Below are positions 26,039-35,690 of a stretch of DNA of 64,000 nucleotides, in pieces. The DNA is taken from the NCBI RefSeq assembly GCF_004769635.1, contig NZ_RQGH01000014.1, forward strand, positions 1 through 64,000. Direction: 5' to 3'. How positions within the stretch are numbered: the first letter of the stretch is position 1; the number at the start of each line of letters is the position of its first letter. The position numbers were made by a program, and so were the translations under genes. Origin of the DNA: Leptospira jelokensis (GTDB lineage: Bacteria > Spirochaetota > Leptospiria > Leptospirales > Leptospiraceae). The notes beneath the pieces are model-generated. The model worked only from the letters and a program-made list of their open reading frames with translations. It ran no database searches and was not told the DNA's origin.

Positions 26039-27343
26039 ATGAAAGTTTGTGTCGTCGGAACCGGATATGTGGGCCTCGTTGCAGGTACCTGCTTTGCTGA
26101 ATATGGCAATGATGTGATTTGTATTGATAAAGATGAAAAAAAAATCAGCGATTTAAAAAAAGGGATCATTCCCATTTATGAACCGGGTCTCTCCGAACTC
26201 GTAGAACGTAATTATAAGGAAGGAAGGCTTAAGTTTTCCACATCCTTGAAAGATGGAGTGGAATCTTCGGAATTCGTTTTTATCGCGGTGGGAACTCCCA
26301 CATCTGACAATGGTTCTGCGGACCTTCGATTTGTATTCGCCGTTGCTGAAGAAGTTGGAAAAACGATGAACGGTTACAAAATCATCGTAGATAAATCAAC
26401 GGTTCCAGTTGGCACAGCGGATAAAGTCAAAGAAATTGTATCAAAAAACACAAAACATCCGTTTGATGTAGTTTCCAATCCAGAGTTTTTAAAAGAAGGG
26501 GCAGCAATCGAAGATTTTATGCGCCCAGAACGAGTTGTGATTGGAGCAGAATCAGAAAATGCTGCTAAAAAAATGAGTGAGTTATACTCTCCATTTGTCC
26601 TAAACGGAAACCCAATCATTACGATGAGCATTCGTTCCGCAGAACTTACTAAGTATGCATGTAATGCCTTCCTCGCGACCAAAATTTCCTTTGTGAATGA
26701 AATTGCCAATTTGTGTGATGCGTTAGGTGCGAATTATGATGACGTCAGGAAGGGAATGGGAACGGACTCAAGGATTGGTCGCCAGTTTTTATATGCAGGG
26801 ATAGGTTACGGTGGGTCTTGTTTTCCAAAAGATGTGCGCGCCCTTCTCAGGACGGCAGAAGAAGTTAACGCTCCCATGCACATCATCCAATCTGTGGAAG
26901 ACGTAAACGAAAAACAAAAAACTCGTCTGACAGATAAAATTTTTGAACATTTTAAATCCACTGATATGAAGGGTAAAACTTTCGGAATCTGGGGACTTTC
27001 ATTTAAACCAGGAACCGATGATATGCGTGAGGCACCTTCCATTCCTTTGATTTATGAACTTCATAAAAATGGAGCAAAAATTCAAGTTTTTGATCCTGCA
27101 GCCATGGAAACTTCCAAATACTATTTTGATGGAAAGGTGGAATACAAAAAGGACGCCTATGCAACGTTAGAAGGTGCGGATGCGATGTTACTCTTAACAG
27201 AGTGGCGTGAATTTCGTGAACCAGATTTTAACAAAATTAAATCCTTATTAAAGTCCCCTCTCATCTTTGATGGAAGAAACCAATACAAACCAAGCCTGAT
27301 GAACGAACTAGGATTTACCTATTATTCTATTGGCAATCGATAG
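26039..27343 (+). CDS. UDP-glucose 6-dehydrogenase
   Basis: 434 aa, standard length. It oxidises UDP-glucose to UDP-glucuronate with two NAD+. The NAD-binding start MKVCVVGTGYVGLVAGTCFAEYG, VDKSTVPVGT, the STEFLKEG-equivalent NPEFLKEGAAIEDF and the catalytic-cysteine motif YGGSCFPKD (about residue 261) are all present, and FKPGTDDMREAPS closes the UDP-binding domain. It lies 58 bases after the exporter ATPase, likely supplying a sugar precursor for the exported glycan. Paralogous UDP-mannose-type dehydrogenases cannot be fully excluded by eye. Confidence 0.9.
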   Translation: MKVCVVGTGYVGLVAGTCFAEYGNDVICIDKDEKKISDLKKGIIPIYEPGLSELVERNYKEGRLKFSTSLKDGVESSEFVFIAVGTPTSDNGSADLRFVFAVAEEVGKTMNGYKIIVDKSTVPVGTADKVKEIVSKNTKHPFDVVSNPEFLKEGAAIEDFMRPERVVIGAESENAAKKMSELYSPFVLNGNPIITMSIRSAELTKYACNAFLATKISFVNEIANLCDALGANYDDVRKGMGTDSRIGRQFLYAGIGYGGSCFPKDVRALLRTAEEVNAPMHIIQSVEDVNEKQKTRLTDKIFEHFKSTDMKGKTFGIWGLSFKPGTDDMREAPSIPLIYELHKNGAKIQVFDPAAMETSKYYFDGKVEYKKDAYATLEGADAMLLLTEWREFREPDFNKIKSLLKSPLIFDGRNQYKPSLMNELGFTYYSIGNR

Positions 27344-27377
27344 GTTCAAAAATTCCGTAAATTCTTTACTAGACCTA

Positions 27378-27398
27378 GAGAGGATTTAAAATCCTCTC
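27378..27398. repeat. Perfect palindrome at convergent gene ends
   Basis: GAGAGGATTT and AAATCCTCTC with a single base between, 10-base arms. It spans the stop codon of the thioredoxin/TPR gene and sits 34 bases after the dehydrogenase stop. It could act as a bidirectional transcription stop or an RNA-protecting hairpin, but no T-run follows on either strand. Confidence 0.4.
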
Positions 27399-28207
27399 TC
27401 AATTTCAGACAAGGCTTCTTCACATAAAGATTTGTCTGCATCAGAAACCAGTTTTGGTTTGATATCAGATAAAACTTCTTTTGCTTGTTTCCTCTCCCCA
27501 GCTTCCTTTAAGGCAATCCCATAATACAGTGTCGCAGTGATGATGCGTTTGGAATTTGGATAGAGTTTGATGAATTCCTTCCAAGAAACGACTGCTGAAT
27601 CCTTGGATTGATTCACTGATTTGACTAAATTTAGATTGAAATGTGAATTTTCACGAACCAAAGGTTGGTCTTTTGATTTTTGCATCGATTCCATAAATTG
27701 GATTTCAGCTTTGTCATATTCTTTATTTTGAAAATACAAAAGTCCCAAACGAAAATGGTAGTTTGGGTTTTGGATGTCCTTTCGTTGTTCTGTTTTGAGA
27801 TAGGATTCTAAGTTAGGTTCTTGTAATATCCTTTTGGAGACAGTGAGTATATCTTCTTTGGTGGCAAGGCCTGCAATCTTTGTAACAAAGTTTCCTTCTC
27901 CATCTAAAAATAAAATGGTAGGATAACCTTCGATATTGTATTTTTTCCGTAGATTCGGAAACTCTTCCCCATCCAACCTAACACGTACAAACTGATCCAA
28001 AATCCGGCTGACTTCTGGGTCCGGGAAAATTTCTTTTTCCAACACCAAACAATAGGTGCACCAATCGGCAAAAACATCTACGATGAGGAACTTTTTTTCT
28101 TTTTTGGCAGTTTCAAATCCCTTTTGGATGGAGTTTCCCCACTTAGCATTGGCAGAAACTGTAGACACTTGCAGAAACAATAAAATGAATAAAATGACTC
28201 GATTCAT
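27386..28207 (-). CDS. Exported thioredoxin-like protein with TPR-type tail
   Basis: About 273 aa from the ATG at 28207, which has GGAG nearby and opens a signal peptide (MNRVILFILLFLQVSTVSA). The frame extends 26 codons upstream but without signal character. The thioredoxin fold (residues ~22-140) has the redox motif WCTYC after FADW and the cis-proline segment EGYPTILFLDG. From ~155 it is helical, with FRLGLLYFQNKEYDKAEIQFMES resembling a TPR unit. A periplasmic disulfide-handling or thiol-reductase role is likely. Confidence 0.8.
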   Translation of the reverse strand: MNRVILFILLFLQVSTVSANAKWGNSIQKGFETAKKEKKFLIVDVFADWCTYCLVLEKEIFPDPEVSRILDQFVRVRLDGEEFPNLRKKYNIEGYPTILFLDGEGNFVTKIAGLATKEDILTVSKRILQEPNLESYLKTEQRKDIQNPNYHFRLGLLYFQNKEYDKAEIQFMESMQKSKDQPLVRENSHFNLNLVKSVNQSKDSAVVSWKEFIKLYPNSKRIITATLYYGIALKEAGERKQAKEVLSDIKPKLVSDADKSLCEEALSEIERGF

Positions 28208-28305
28208 CTGCTCCCATTCTACTGCTTTTGTCCGCTGGCAAACAACCAATTTTCGCTTTTTCGAAATGGAATAGGCCATTTCCATGGTAGTGGGAAGGCC
28301 AAAAC

Positions 28306-28584
28306 ATGGAATTTTTACTCAAATTGGAAGATTTACTCCGCAAACGAAAAGAAGAATTACCTGAAAAATCCTACACTGCGGAATTGTTTCGCGACGGGGT
28401 TGATCGGATCTTAAAAAAAATTGGAGAAGAGGCAGGGGAAGTCATCATTGCTGCAAAGAATCCAAATGAAAAAGAACTCATCCATGAAATTGCCGATTTG
28501 GTTTTCCACTTGGAAGTTTTGATGGTCGAAAAAGGAATCAGTTTATCTACCATCGCCAAAGAATTAGAAAAACGACATAGCTAA
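28306..28584 (+). CDS. hisE: Phosphoribosyl-ATP pyrophosphatase HisE
   Basis: 92 aa, normal for stand-alone HisE of the MazG-like fold. Visible signatures are [29 protein letters not shown] and [16 protein letters not shown], with the metal-binding EExxE...D pattern. It hydrolyses phosphoribosyl-ATP in the second step of histidine synthesis. No other his genes are nearby. It is followed by lpxK after 19 bases. Confidence 0.93.
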   Translation: MEFLLKLEDLLRKRKEELPEKSYTAELFRDGVDRILKKIGEEAGEVIIAAKNPNEKELIHEIADLVFHLEVLMVEKGISLSTIAKELEKRHS

Positions 28585-28603
28585 CGTTTCCATTGGGAAA
28601 CAA

Positions 28604-29743
28604 ATGAAAGTCATCCTCTTACTTTTTTACCCTCTCACATGGGTGTATCGGTTTTTGTTTTGGTTGAACCAAACCAATATCACACCTTCTCGAATCCCCC
28701 AAGTGATCGTGATCAGCGTGGGAAATATTACTGTTGGTGGGACAGGGAAAACTCCCTTTGTTCAATATTTAGTTCGTTACTTCCAAGAGCATAACAAAGA
28801 CTATGCGATAACAATCCTCTCTCGGGGATACAAAGCAAAAAAAACAATTGAAGGTGCCATTTTGCCAGATGGAAAATCTCCGGATCTATATGGCGATGAA
28901 CCAAGCCAACATAAGGAAAGATTTCCAAACTTACAGGTGATCATTGGGAAAAATAGATGGGAAAGTTTTTTGACGCATAACCGAATCCAATCACCGAAAC
29001 ACATTGTGATTTTGGATGATGGTTTCCAACACAAACAAATCGTAAGAGATTTAGACATTGTCTTGTTAGATGCCAATTCTCCCTTTGGGAATGGATTTAC
29101 CCTACCACTTGGTTTTTTAAGAGAACCAATCAACGAGCTGCGAAGAGCGAGTGCGGTCGTTTTCACAAAGTTAGTAGAATCAAATAAAGAAAAATTCCAA
29201 ACCGCAAAAAAACTTTTAATTAAAAATGGAATCCAAGTCCCGATTTTTTCTTCCACTTTGGAGACGGATTTAATAGAAATCAATTTAGCACCAATTACAA
29301 ATTTTAGCGAAATTGTTCCTAAGGCAGAACCAAAGGTTCGAGATGGAAATCCTTCTCTCTTAAAAATGCCACTAAATGCCAGTTACTTTCTCTTTACAGG
29401 AGTGGGAAATCCAAAACAAGTATTGGAAACTGCAAAAGATATTTTAGGAAATTCTGAAATCAAATACAGATTTTTTCCTGACCACTATCCCTTTACAAAA
29501 CAAACTTTGTTTTCCCTTCTTTCTGATTGCCATGAAAACACTGTATTGTTAACAACGGAGAAGGATTGGGTGAAGGTGCGAATACAAACTCAATTTTTGA
29601 AGGAACTAAACGAAAGAAAGATCAAACTTTTCCTTATAAGCATTGATGTGGTTGTGGCAGAAAGTGTTGAATTCGAATCTATGTTAGCTGGTCTCGTTTC
29701 CACATACGAAGCAAAAAACGGTCTGGTTTCAAAGACTGGATGA
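28604..29743 (+). CDS. lpxK: Tetraacyldisaccharide 4'-kinase LpxK
   Basis: 379 aa. Phosphorylates the 4' position of the lipid A disaccharide at the inner face of the cytoplasmic membrane. An N-terminal amphipathic/hydrophobic helix (ILLLFYPLTWVYRFLFWL) is followed by the P-loop NITVGGTGKTPF (43-51 core), LSRGY, DEP and the ILDDGFQH motif of the family. The C-terminal FFPDHYPFTKQ and LLTTEKDWVKV segments are also typical. Its last 65 bases overlap the convergent mnmC-type gene. Confidence 0.95.
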   Translation: MKVILLLFYPLTWVYRFLFWLNQTNITPSRIPQVIVISVGNITVGGTGKTPFVQYLVRYFQEHNKDYAITILSRGYKAKKTIEGAILPDGKSPDLYGDEPSQHKERFPNLQVIIGKNRWESFLTHNRIQSPKHIVILDDGFQHKQIVRDLDIVLLDANSPFGNGFTLPLGFLREPINELRRASAVVFTKLVESNKEKFQTAKKLLIKNGIQVPIFSSTLETDLIEINLAPITNFSEIVPKAEPKVRDGNPSLLKMPLNASYFLFTGVGNPKQVLETAKDILGNSEIKYRFFPDHYPFTKQTLFSLLSDCHENTVLLTTEKDWVKVRIQTQFLKELNERKIKLFLISIDVVVAESVEFESMLAGLVSTYEAKNGLVSKTG

Positions 29744-30932
29744 TGTGTTCAGGAATTTCCATGGTTAATTGGGAGTTGTCCAACGTTTGGTTTGTGATTT
29801 GATTCACTAAAATCTCTCCCGCAAGGAGAGCATGTGTGAGACCACGAGACCCAAGTCCATTCAAAATCCCAACGGATTCAAAATAGGGAATTTGGAAGGG
29901 TTTTCCATTTTTCCGGAATAGGTTTTGGTATTTCACAGTTGTATCTAACTCCGAGACATTTGGGAGTTTCCCAACCACAGGGTGGCGGTCTTGGGATTGT
30001 GTTCTGTAACTCACTCGGGTCCCAAAGTTTTTTAAATCAATTGCCTGGTCTTCGCTTATGACATTTGCCAAATGTTTTTGCAAGCCTTCCCACATCATGA
30101 TGGTTTCTTTGGTCCGTGGTTCTTTTTCTAAATGGAACTCATCAAAACTTGCACCTAATACACGTTCTCCATTTAATTCTGCCGTGATATAATCCCCATA
30201 TAAAATGGAAGTTTCGTTTTTACAGATAGAACCAGGGATATTGGCTATTTGTCCACGGACTTGTTTCATGGGAATCCATCGGAGTTTGGGATCATTTGTG
30301 AATTGGTAACCTTGGGTTAAAAAGAGATAATTCGCACTGATTGATTCTGTTTCTGTTTGGCAAATCAGGGTTCCATCATCTGGATTTTTCCCATTAGTTT
30401 CACTAGGCTGCCATCTAAGGAGAGGAGAATTGAATTTCAATTCTGGATTTGCTAATCGAAGGAGTTCTTTTGTAAGTGCAATCGGGGAAATGGCTTTGCC
30501 CTTTTGAAAATACAAAGAATCAAAATTGGAATGTTTCTCTTTTTTAATCAATACCGTATCAGCTGGAATCTGGTGCGACTTAATTGCATTCGAGTAACGG
30601 TCATAAGCGGAACTTGTTTCGAGTAAGAAGTGAATGCCATCCTTATGTGGAACATGGATTCCTAAATCCAATGCCTCCCAAAGTTCCAAAAAGTATCTGT
30701 AGGCTAAGTAGGAAAATTCCGATTCTTTCGTTTTGTGTTTTGTCAGAAACGGATATACAACTCCTATGGGATTGCCACTTGCCTGTGTTGCAGGTGAGGA
30801 TTCCGATTCCAATAATATGGTTTTGATCTTACGTTGGGATAGAGCATAACAAACGCTAGCTCCTGAAATCCCACCTCCAACAACAACGGCAGTTTTCCCT
30901 TCGATTTTCCTTTTGTTAAAAGTTGTTTCCAA
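29679..30932 (-). CDS. mnmC: tRNA wobble-uridine FAD oxidase (MnmC C-terminal-type)
   Basis: 417 aa. FAD-dependent amino-acid-oxidase fold with GGGISGASVCYALSQR near the start, SGNPIGVVYPFLT and GLGSRGLTHALLAGE near the end, matching the oxidase half of bifunctional MnmC. It would remove the carboxymethyl group from cmnm5U in tRNA. The start is TTG directly after the stop of the methyltransferase gene; AGGAG lies 11 bases before it. In E. coli the two activities are fused in one protein. The 3' end overlaps lpxK by 65 bases. Confidence 0.85.
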   Translation of the reverse strand: METTFNKRKIEGKTAVVVGGGISGASVCYALSQRKIKTILLESESSPATQASGNPIGVVYPFLTKHKTKESEFSYLAYRYFLELWEALDLGIHVPHKDGIHFLLETSSAYDRYSNAIKSHQIPADTVLIKKEKHSNFDSLYFQKGKAISPIALTKELLRLANPELKFNSPLLRWQPSETNGKNPDDGTLICQTETESISANYLFLTQGYQFTNDPKLRWIPMKQVRGQIANIPGSICKNETSILYGDYITAELNGERVLGASFDEFHLEKEPRTKETIMMWEGLQKHLANVISEDQAIDLKNFGTRVSYRTQSQDRHPVVGKLPNVSELDTTVKYQNLFRKNGKPFQIPYFESVGILNGLGSRGLTHALLAGEILVNQITNQTLDNSQLTMEIPEHIIQSLKPDRFLLRMWKRDQLT

Positions 30933-31667
30933 TTAAAGGAAAACTCCTGTAAGCATTTCTCTTTTTTTACCAAAACCTTTTTGTTTTTCGATCATAAATC
31001 CGAGTCCTTCGAGATTACGACGGATGAATCCCGCTGCGGTGAAAGTGGCTAACCTTGTGCCTACATGGGAATGTGTTTTGATTTTGGAAAGGGTTTCATC
31101 AGACCACATCCTGGGATTTTTTTTGGGTGAAAATCCATCTAAGTACCAAAAGTCAATGGAAGGAAAATGATCCAAACAATCGGATACATCTCCAAATAAC
31201 ACTTCTAAGGTGAAATTTTTAGGGGAATGGGGGTGTGGGATCACTAATTTCCAAATTCGTTCCAATGGATTTTTTTCCCAGCGCTCGTAAGCATTCTCAT
31301 ACCCACCAAGTAAGTTTTCATTCCATAAAGGTTTGCCTGGAAAAGAAAGATTCAGTGACTGTAAAATTTCTCTCGGTAGAGGGAATCCTTCTAAACTATA
31401 AAAATGGAGTCCTGGAGGGTTTGGAAGATTTGACCAGAAAGCCAAGGTCACAAAAAAATTAAGACCTGTTCCAAATCCCAGTTCTCCAATCGTATATTGG
31501 GATTTTAAACCTTTTGCCAGAGACTCAGGGATTCTGTTCCCTTCCAAAAAAACGTACTTGGATTCTTCCCATCCCCCTTCCTTAGAAAAATACAGATCTC
31601 CAAATTTGAGGGAAATGGGAACTCCCTCTTTCAATTCGATTTCTGGTTGGTCTCGGTTTGGATCCAT
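30933..31667 (-). CDS. mnmD: tRNA (mnm5s2U34)-methyltransferase MnmD-type
   Basis: 244 aa, with the methyltransferase half of MnmC as a separate gene. The SAM-binding motif is IGELGFGTGLNF (about 60-71). The catalytic signature is YLDGFSPKKNPRMWSDE, and the C-terminal ATFTAAGFIRRNLEGLGF matches the family. It methylates the nm5U intermediate to mnm5U at the tRNA wobble position, acting after the oxidase encoded directly downstream. Confidence 0.88.
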   Translation of the reverse strand: MDPNRDQPEIELKEGVPISLKFGDLYFSKEGGWEESKYVFLEGNRIPESLAKGLKSQYTIGELGFGTGLNFFVTLAFWSNLPNPPGLHFYSLEGFPLPREILQSLNLSFPGKPLWNENLLGGYENAYERWEKNPLERIWKLVIPHPHSPKNFTLEVLFGDVSDCLDHFPSIDFWYLDGFSPKKNPRMWSDETLSKIKTHSHVGTRLATFTAAGFIRRNLEGLGFMIEKQKGFGKKREMLTGVFL

Positions 31668-32001
31668 AACGTTTGTGGCAAGGCCACTCTTACCAAACTA
31701 ACGAATGGCAAATCATTGGGAAACGGAATCTCGGTCCACAATTCCAAATTCGGATTCATGGCAAAGGGTGCACCACAGAACCCTTGGTTGGATTTTAGAT
31801 GGGAAACTTTCTAACAAAGGCCAAAGAAGGCCGAAGTCATTTTCGAATCCATCATCCTATAAGGAACCAATCGAACCTCCAATCCTTTGCCCGCAAACCC
31901 ATGTTCGATTCCCCCGAAGGTCAAATTTATTATGTCTCATAAAAAAGACTTTCCAAATAGAGGGTACAATTCATATTTTTCCCAGGTTTGGGGGAGATTC
32001 T
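31668..32001. other. 334-base intergenic region before the flhF operon
   Basis: Divergent promoter space between mnmD (-) and flhF (+). A reading frame continuous with flhF runs through 31705-32001, but it is unlike FlhF and contains cysteines and basic clusters with no domain, so I treat it as non-coding. I found no convincing sigma-28 or sigma-70 box pair. A strong GGGGGAG ribosome-binding site lies just before the flhF ATG at 32002. Confidence 0.5.
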
Positions 32002-33354
32002 ATGGATTTTGTGAAAATCCGGGGCAAAGACTTACAAGACTGCATCATGCAGATGAAAATGAAGTATGGTCCAGAGGCTCATTTGTATGACCAACGGGTG
32101 ATCACCGAAGGTGGTCTGTTTGGGACTGGCCTTATGGCACAACGTATGTATGAAATCGATGTGGGTGTGCCTGAAAAACAAAATTCCAAAGAAAGAATCG
32201 AACGAAAACTCAAAGACCTCAAAGAACTCATCAAACAAAAACAAAGGACGGAATCCCTCCCTGAACCGGGCCTTGTGGGGATTGGTGCGAACCAAAGTCT
32301 TTCGTATGTGGGGAACTCGACTCACAGTTCTTATACGGCACGTAAAAAAAATATTGAATCTGTTCGTCCTTTTTCAGAACGAAAACGAAGGCAAGGCCAG
32401 TCGGTTTATGAAATCGAATCGATTGAAGAAAGGCCGGTGGGTTTGTCGCTTGCGGAAGCAAAAGATTCCTTTTTGGAACCATCCATCGAATCACCTTCCA
32501 AACAAAAAGAAAAACACCCTCATATCCAAAAGCTCATCGATCGGCTGTTACGTGAAGGTTTTTCTGAGTCTTATTTAGAAGAAATGGCAGTCACACTGGA
32601 ACAAAGGTTGTCTGCAGTGGACTTAACACGATACGCCAATGTGACAGACAAAGCCGTCACGTATTTAGAAGAACGAATCCAAGTCGATTCAGACCTTTTC
32701 AGCGGAACCCCTCGTGGAAAACGAAAGGTTGTGTTTTTTGTGGGACCCACTGGTTCAGGGAAAACAACATCAATTGCAAAGTTAGCTGCTAAGTACAGTT
32801 TGCATATGGGGAAAAAAGTTTCTCTTTATACAACAGACAATTACCGAATCGCAGCTATCGACCAATTGAAGTTTTATGCAGATGCGATGGGACTTCCGTT
32901 TTATGCAGCCAAAGACTTACGCAAATGGAAAGAGGCCATCCTTCGAGATGGATCCGAACTCATCTTAGTGGATACGGCTGGATACTCGCACCGTAAGTCG
33001 GAGAACCTCGAAAAACTTCAGGAATTCTACGAAGTATTTGGGGAAAAGGATCATATTGAAACCATCTTAGTGCTTTCCTCCACTGTTTCCAAAGACAATG
33101 CACTCGCGGTGACAAACGCGTATGAGTCGGTCGGTTATAAAAGAATTTTATTAACCAAGCTCGATGAAGCAGAATTTTTAGGTTCTGTCGTAGAATTAGC
33201 CGATACTATTCACAGGGAATTCGCATTCTTAAGTGTAGGGCAGGATGTTCCGTTTGACATCCTAAATGCCACGAAAAAAATCCTTGCCGAATGTGTAATT
33301 TTTCCTGAAAAATTGAAAGGGATAGCGGGCGAAGTCTTCGAGAAGACTGTTTAA
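32002..33354 (+). CDS. flhF: Flagellar SRP-type GTPase FlhF
   Basis: 450 aa from the ATG at 32002, chosen for its GGGGGAG site and because MDFVKIRGKDLQDC is the usual FlhF start. The basic/variable B domain spans ~60-170. The NG GTPase follows, with P-loop GPTGSGKTT (about 247-254), TTDNYRIAAIDQL, DTAGYSHRK and LTKLDEAEFLGS. FlhF sets flagellar position and number at the cell pole; in spirochaetes this concerns the subpolar periplasmic flagella. First gene of the motility-linked operon; flhG follows after 34 bases. Confidence 0.95.
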   Translation: MDFVKIRGKDLQDCIMQMKMKYGPEAHLYDQRVITEGGLFGTGLMAQRMYEIDVGVPEKQNSKERIERKLKDLKELIKQKQRTESLPEPGLVGIGANQSLSYVGNSTHSSYTARKKNIESVRPFSERKRRQGQSVYEIESIEERPVGLSLAEAKDSFLEPSIESPSKQKEKHPHIQKLIDRLLREGFSESYLEEMAVTLEQRLSAVDLTRYANVTDKAVTYLEERIQVDSDLFSGTPRGKRKVVFFVGPTGSGKTTSIAKLAAKYSLHMGKKVSLYTTDNYRIAAIDQLKFYADAMGLPFYAAKDLRKWKEAILRDGSELILVDTAGYSHRKSENLEKLQEFYEVFGEKDHIETILVLSSTVSKDNALAVTNAYESVGYKRILLTKLDEAEFLGSVVELADTIHREFAFLSVGQDVPFDILNATKKILAECVIFPEKLKGIAGEVFEKTV

Positions 33355-33388
33355 AAGCGCATCGTTATCCTGATACCTAGGGGTAACG

Positions 33389-34312
33389 ATGGACCAAGCA
33401 GCAAATCTTAGAAAGTTAACAGAAACTGGCACCGGATTGAAACTCGTCCAACCCCAGGATGCTGCCAAGAAAACCAAAATCATCGCGGTGGCCTCTGGTA
33501 AGGGAGGAGTGGGCAAAAGTACAGTCTCTGTCAATTTAGCCATCTCCATTGCCAAAACAGGTCTCAAGGTTCTCATCTTTGATGGAGACCTCGGCCTTGC
33601 CAATGTGAATGTCCTCCTTGGCATCATTCCGAAATACAATTTATACCATGTGGTCAAAGGCCATAAGTCGTTAAAAGACATCGTGATCTCCACTCCCGAA
33701 GGTGTGGACATCATTGCGGGAGCTTCTGGTTATTCCCAACTTGCGAACCTGAACGAAACACAACGAAACAACCTTATCAAAGGATTTGCCGAACTCGATC
33801 GTTATGATGTGATGATCATTGATACCGGTGCTGGGATTTCTGCCAATGTCATTGGTCTAGTGATGCCAGCAGATGAAGTGGTGGTCGTCACAACCCCAGA
33901 ACCCACTTCCATTACGGATTCCTATGGCCTGATCAAATCCATTGTTTCCCAATCCAAAGACAAAAACCTCAAAATCATTGTGAACCGTGTGCGTTCTGCC
34001 ATTGAAGGGAAAAAAGTTGCAGACCGAGTGATTGATATCTCGGGCCAATTTTTGGAAGTCCAAGTGGAAAACTTAGGCTTCATCTTCCAAGATGAAGAAG
34101 TAGAAAAATCCATTCGGGAACAAAAACCATTTATCATCGGTGCCCCACGTTCCAAAGCGGCGGCGTGCCTCACAAGAGTCACACACACCCTCTTACAAAC
34201 AGAAGGTGGTTATGATGATGAAGAAGGCCTCACTGGTTTTTTTAAGAAGTTCTTTAGTTTTGTGGACTTCAAAGAAAAAGAAATGGAATCGAGAATGGAG
34301 GAAGACAACTAA
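33389..34312 (+). CDS. flhG: Flagellar number regulator FlhG/FleN (MinD-like ATPase)
   Basis: 307 aa. The deviant Walker A motif is [15 protein letters not shown] (about 35-49), with [16 protein letters not shown] and [12 protein letters not shown] as further MinD/ParA signatures. FlhG stimulates the FlhF GTPase and limits flagellar number; the pair is nearly always adjacent, as here. The next gene begins on the base after its stop. Confidence 0.93.
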   Translation: MDQAANLRKLTETGTGLKLVQPQDAAKKTKIIAVASGKGGVGKSTVSVNLAISIAKTGLKVLIFDGDLGLANVNVLLGIIPKYNLYHVVKGHKSLKDIVISTPEGVDIIAGASGYSQLANLNETQRNNLIKGFAELDRYDVMIIDTGAGISANVIGLVMPADEVVVVTTPEPTSITDSYGLIKSIVSQSKDKNLKIIVNRVRSAIEGKKVADRVIDISGQFLEVQVENLGFIFQDEEVEKSIREQKPFIIGAPRSKAAACLTRVTHTLLQTEGGYDDEEGLTGFFKKFFSFVDFKEKEMESRMEEDN

Positions 34313-34786
34313 GTGTTAATCGGATTTGTACTGGGATTTGCAATCCTCGGAGCCATCATTAGTTCCGTCTGCGGATTTTTAGTGGGAAACCGTATCGGTT
34401 ATATCTTTTTTGTTTCTCTCATCTCAACATTTGCCTTCGGTGGGCTTGGGTTTGGAATTTTTAGTGTCCTACAAAAAAAAGTCCCTGAATTTTTAGAGTT
34501 TTTATCTACCTTCTCAATCGGTGGTTTCGGTGGGGAAGGCCATGCAGATGACTTTGACCAAGACCATACGGGAATGGAACCTTCTTCTGCGATGGGAACC
34601 TCTTCCGATGACTACGGCGTCCAACCGATGGGAGATGCGGCCATGGATGCAAAACTGGCAATGGCAAAGTCTGGAAAGTTTGGAGACCATATCATTGTGG
34701 ATAAAATTGCGATCAAAAACGAGCCAAAACTCATGGCGGAAGCAATTCGCACCATGATGGCCAAGGATGACCCGCAAGAGGGCTGA
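34313..34786 (+). CDS. Small membrane protein of the flhF-flhG-fliA operon
   Basis: 157 aa starting with GTG directly after the flhG stop. Two hydrophobic segments lie at about 4-25 and 30-55 (with glycine-rich FAFGGLGFGIF), followed by an acidic, Met- and Asp-rich soluble part. The C-terminal DHIIVDKIAIKNEPKLMAEAIRTMM is helical. I do not recognise a family. Its conserved-looking position between flhG and fliA suggests a flagellar or cell-polarity role. Confidence 0.6.
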   Translation: MLIGFVLGFAILGAIISSVCGFLVGNRIGYIFFVSLISTFAFGGLGFGIFSVLQKKVPEFLEFLSTFSIGGFGGEGHADDFDQDHTGMEPSSAMGTSSDDYGVQPMGDAAMDAKLAMAKSGKFGDHIIVDKIAIKNEPKLMAEAIRTMMAKDDPQEG

Positions 34787-34801
34787 AAAATTACCGTTTT
34801 T

Positions 34802-34825
34802 AGAGGACATAAGAAAAAATCCTCT
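34802..34825 (+). terminator. Weak hairpin before fliA
   Basis: AGAGGA and TCCTCT with a 12-base A-rich loop, followed at some distance by a T-rich stretch (TTTTGATTTTTTT). It may attenuate read-through from flhG into fliA, but the stem is only six base pairs. Confidence 0.25.
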
Positions 34826-34883
34826 TGTAATTTTGATTTTTTTACGATTTATAAAGTAAAGAGATCCCATACCCTGGTTCCCA

Positions 34884-35684
34884 ATGTCAAGATTGCTAGA
34901 CAAATACAATCAGTTTGATGAGACAGATCTTTGGAAACAATACCGTGTCAAAAAGGACGCGGAAATCCGAAGTTATCTTGTTGAAAAATATTCACCTCTC
35001 GTCAAACACGTGGCCGGGCGGATTGCGATCGGAATGCCACAGAATGTGGAATTTGAAGACCTCGTCAGTTATGGCGTCTTCGGTCTGTTAGATGCCATTG
35101 AGAAGTTTGACCCTTCTCGTGAAATCAAATTCAAAACTTATGCCATGACCCGTATCCGTGGGTCCATCTTTGATGAACTTAGAAGTGTGGACTGGATCCC
35201 TCGCTCCATCCGCCAAAAAGCAAAACAACTCGAAAACATCATTGCCATGCTTGAAAACAAAGAGGGCAAAAAAGTGGATGATGAAGAGATCGCCAAAGAA
35301 CTCGGCGTCTCCATGGAAGAATACAATTCCCTACTTGCGAAACTCTCTGGAACATCCCTTGTTTCTCTAAATGATATTTGGTTTCTCGGTGATGAGAACG
35401 ATGAAGTTTCCTTTATGGAAACTTTGGAATCTCCGATGAATATGAACCCAGACAATATCATCGAAAAAGAAGAGATTAAAAACGTCATTGTGGAAGCCAT
35501 CCAATCCCTTCCAGAAAAAGAAAAAAAAGTCATCGTACTCTATTACTACGAAGACCTGACCTTAAAAGAGATTGGGGAAGTGTTAGAAGTCACTGAGTCT
35601 AGGATCTCCCAACTCCACACCAAAGCTGTCGCAAGGCTTCGTAGCAAACTCTCCAAAGTCAAATCAGCGATCCAAAAAAGGTAA
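34884..35684 (+). CDS. fliA: Flagellar sigma factor FliA (sigma-28, WhiG type)
   Basis: 266 aa, normal length. Region 2 has [41 protein letters not shown] and [18 protein letters not shown]. Region 3 contains [16 protein letters not shown], and region 4 has [40 protein letters not shown] with its helix-turn-helix. It directs RNA polymerase to late flagellar and chemotaxis promoters. No anti-sigma FlgM is visible in the window. Confidence 0.95.
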   Translation: MSRLLDKYNQFDETDLWKQYRVKKDAEIRSYLVEKYSPLVKHVAGRIAIGMPQNVEFEDLVSYGVFGLLDAIEKFDPSREIKFKTYAMTRIRGSIFDELRSVDWIPRSIRQKAKQLENIIAMLENKEGKKVDDEEIAKELGVSMEEYNSLLAKLSGTSLVSLNDIWFLGDENDEVSFMETLESPMNMNPDNIIEKEEIKNVIVEAIQSLPEKEKKVIVLYYYEDLTLKEIGEVLEVTESRISQLHTKAVARLRSKLSKVKSAIQKR

Positions 35685-35690
35685 TCGGCA

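Noticed and set aside
27378..27398. Classic rho-independent terminator
   Set aside because: No T-run on either strand; kept only as an inverted repeat.
31705..32001. N-terminal extension of FlhF by 99 codons
   Set aside because: The FlhF-type start MDFVKIRGKDL at 32002 has a strong ribosome-binding site, and the upstream residues show no domain.
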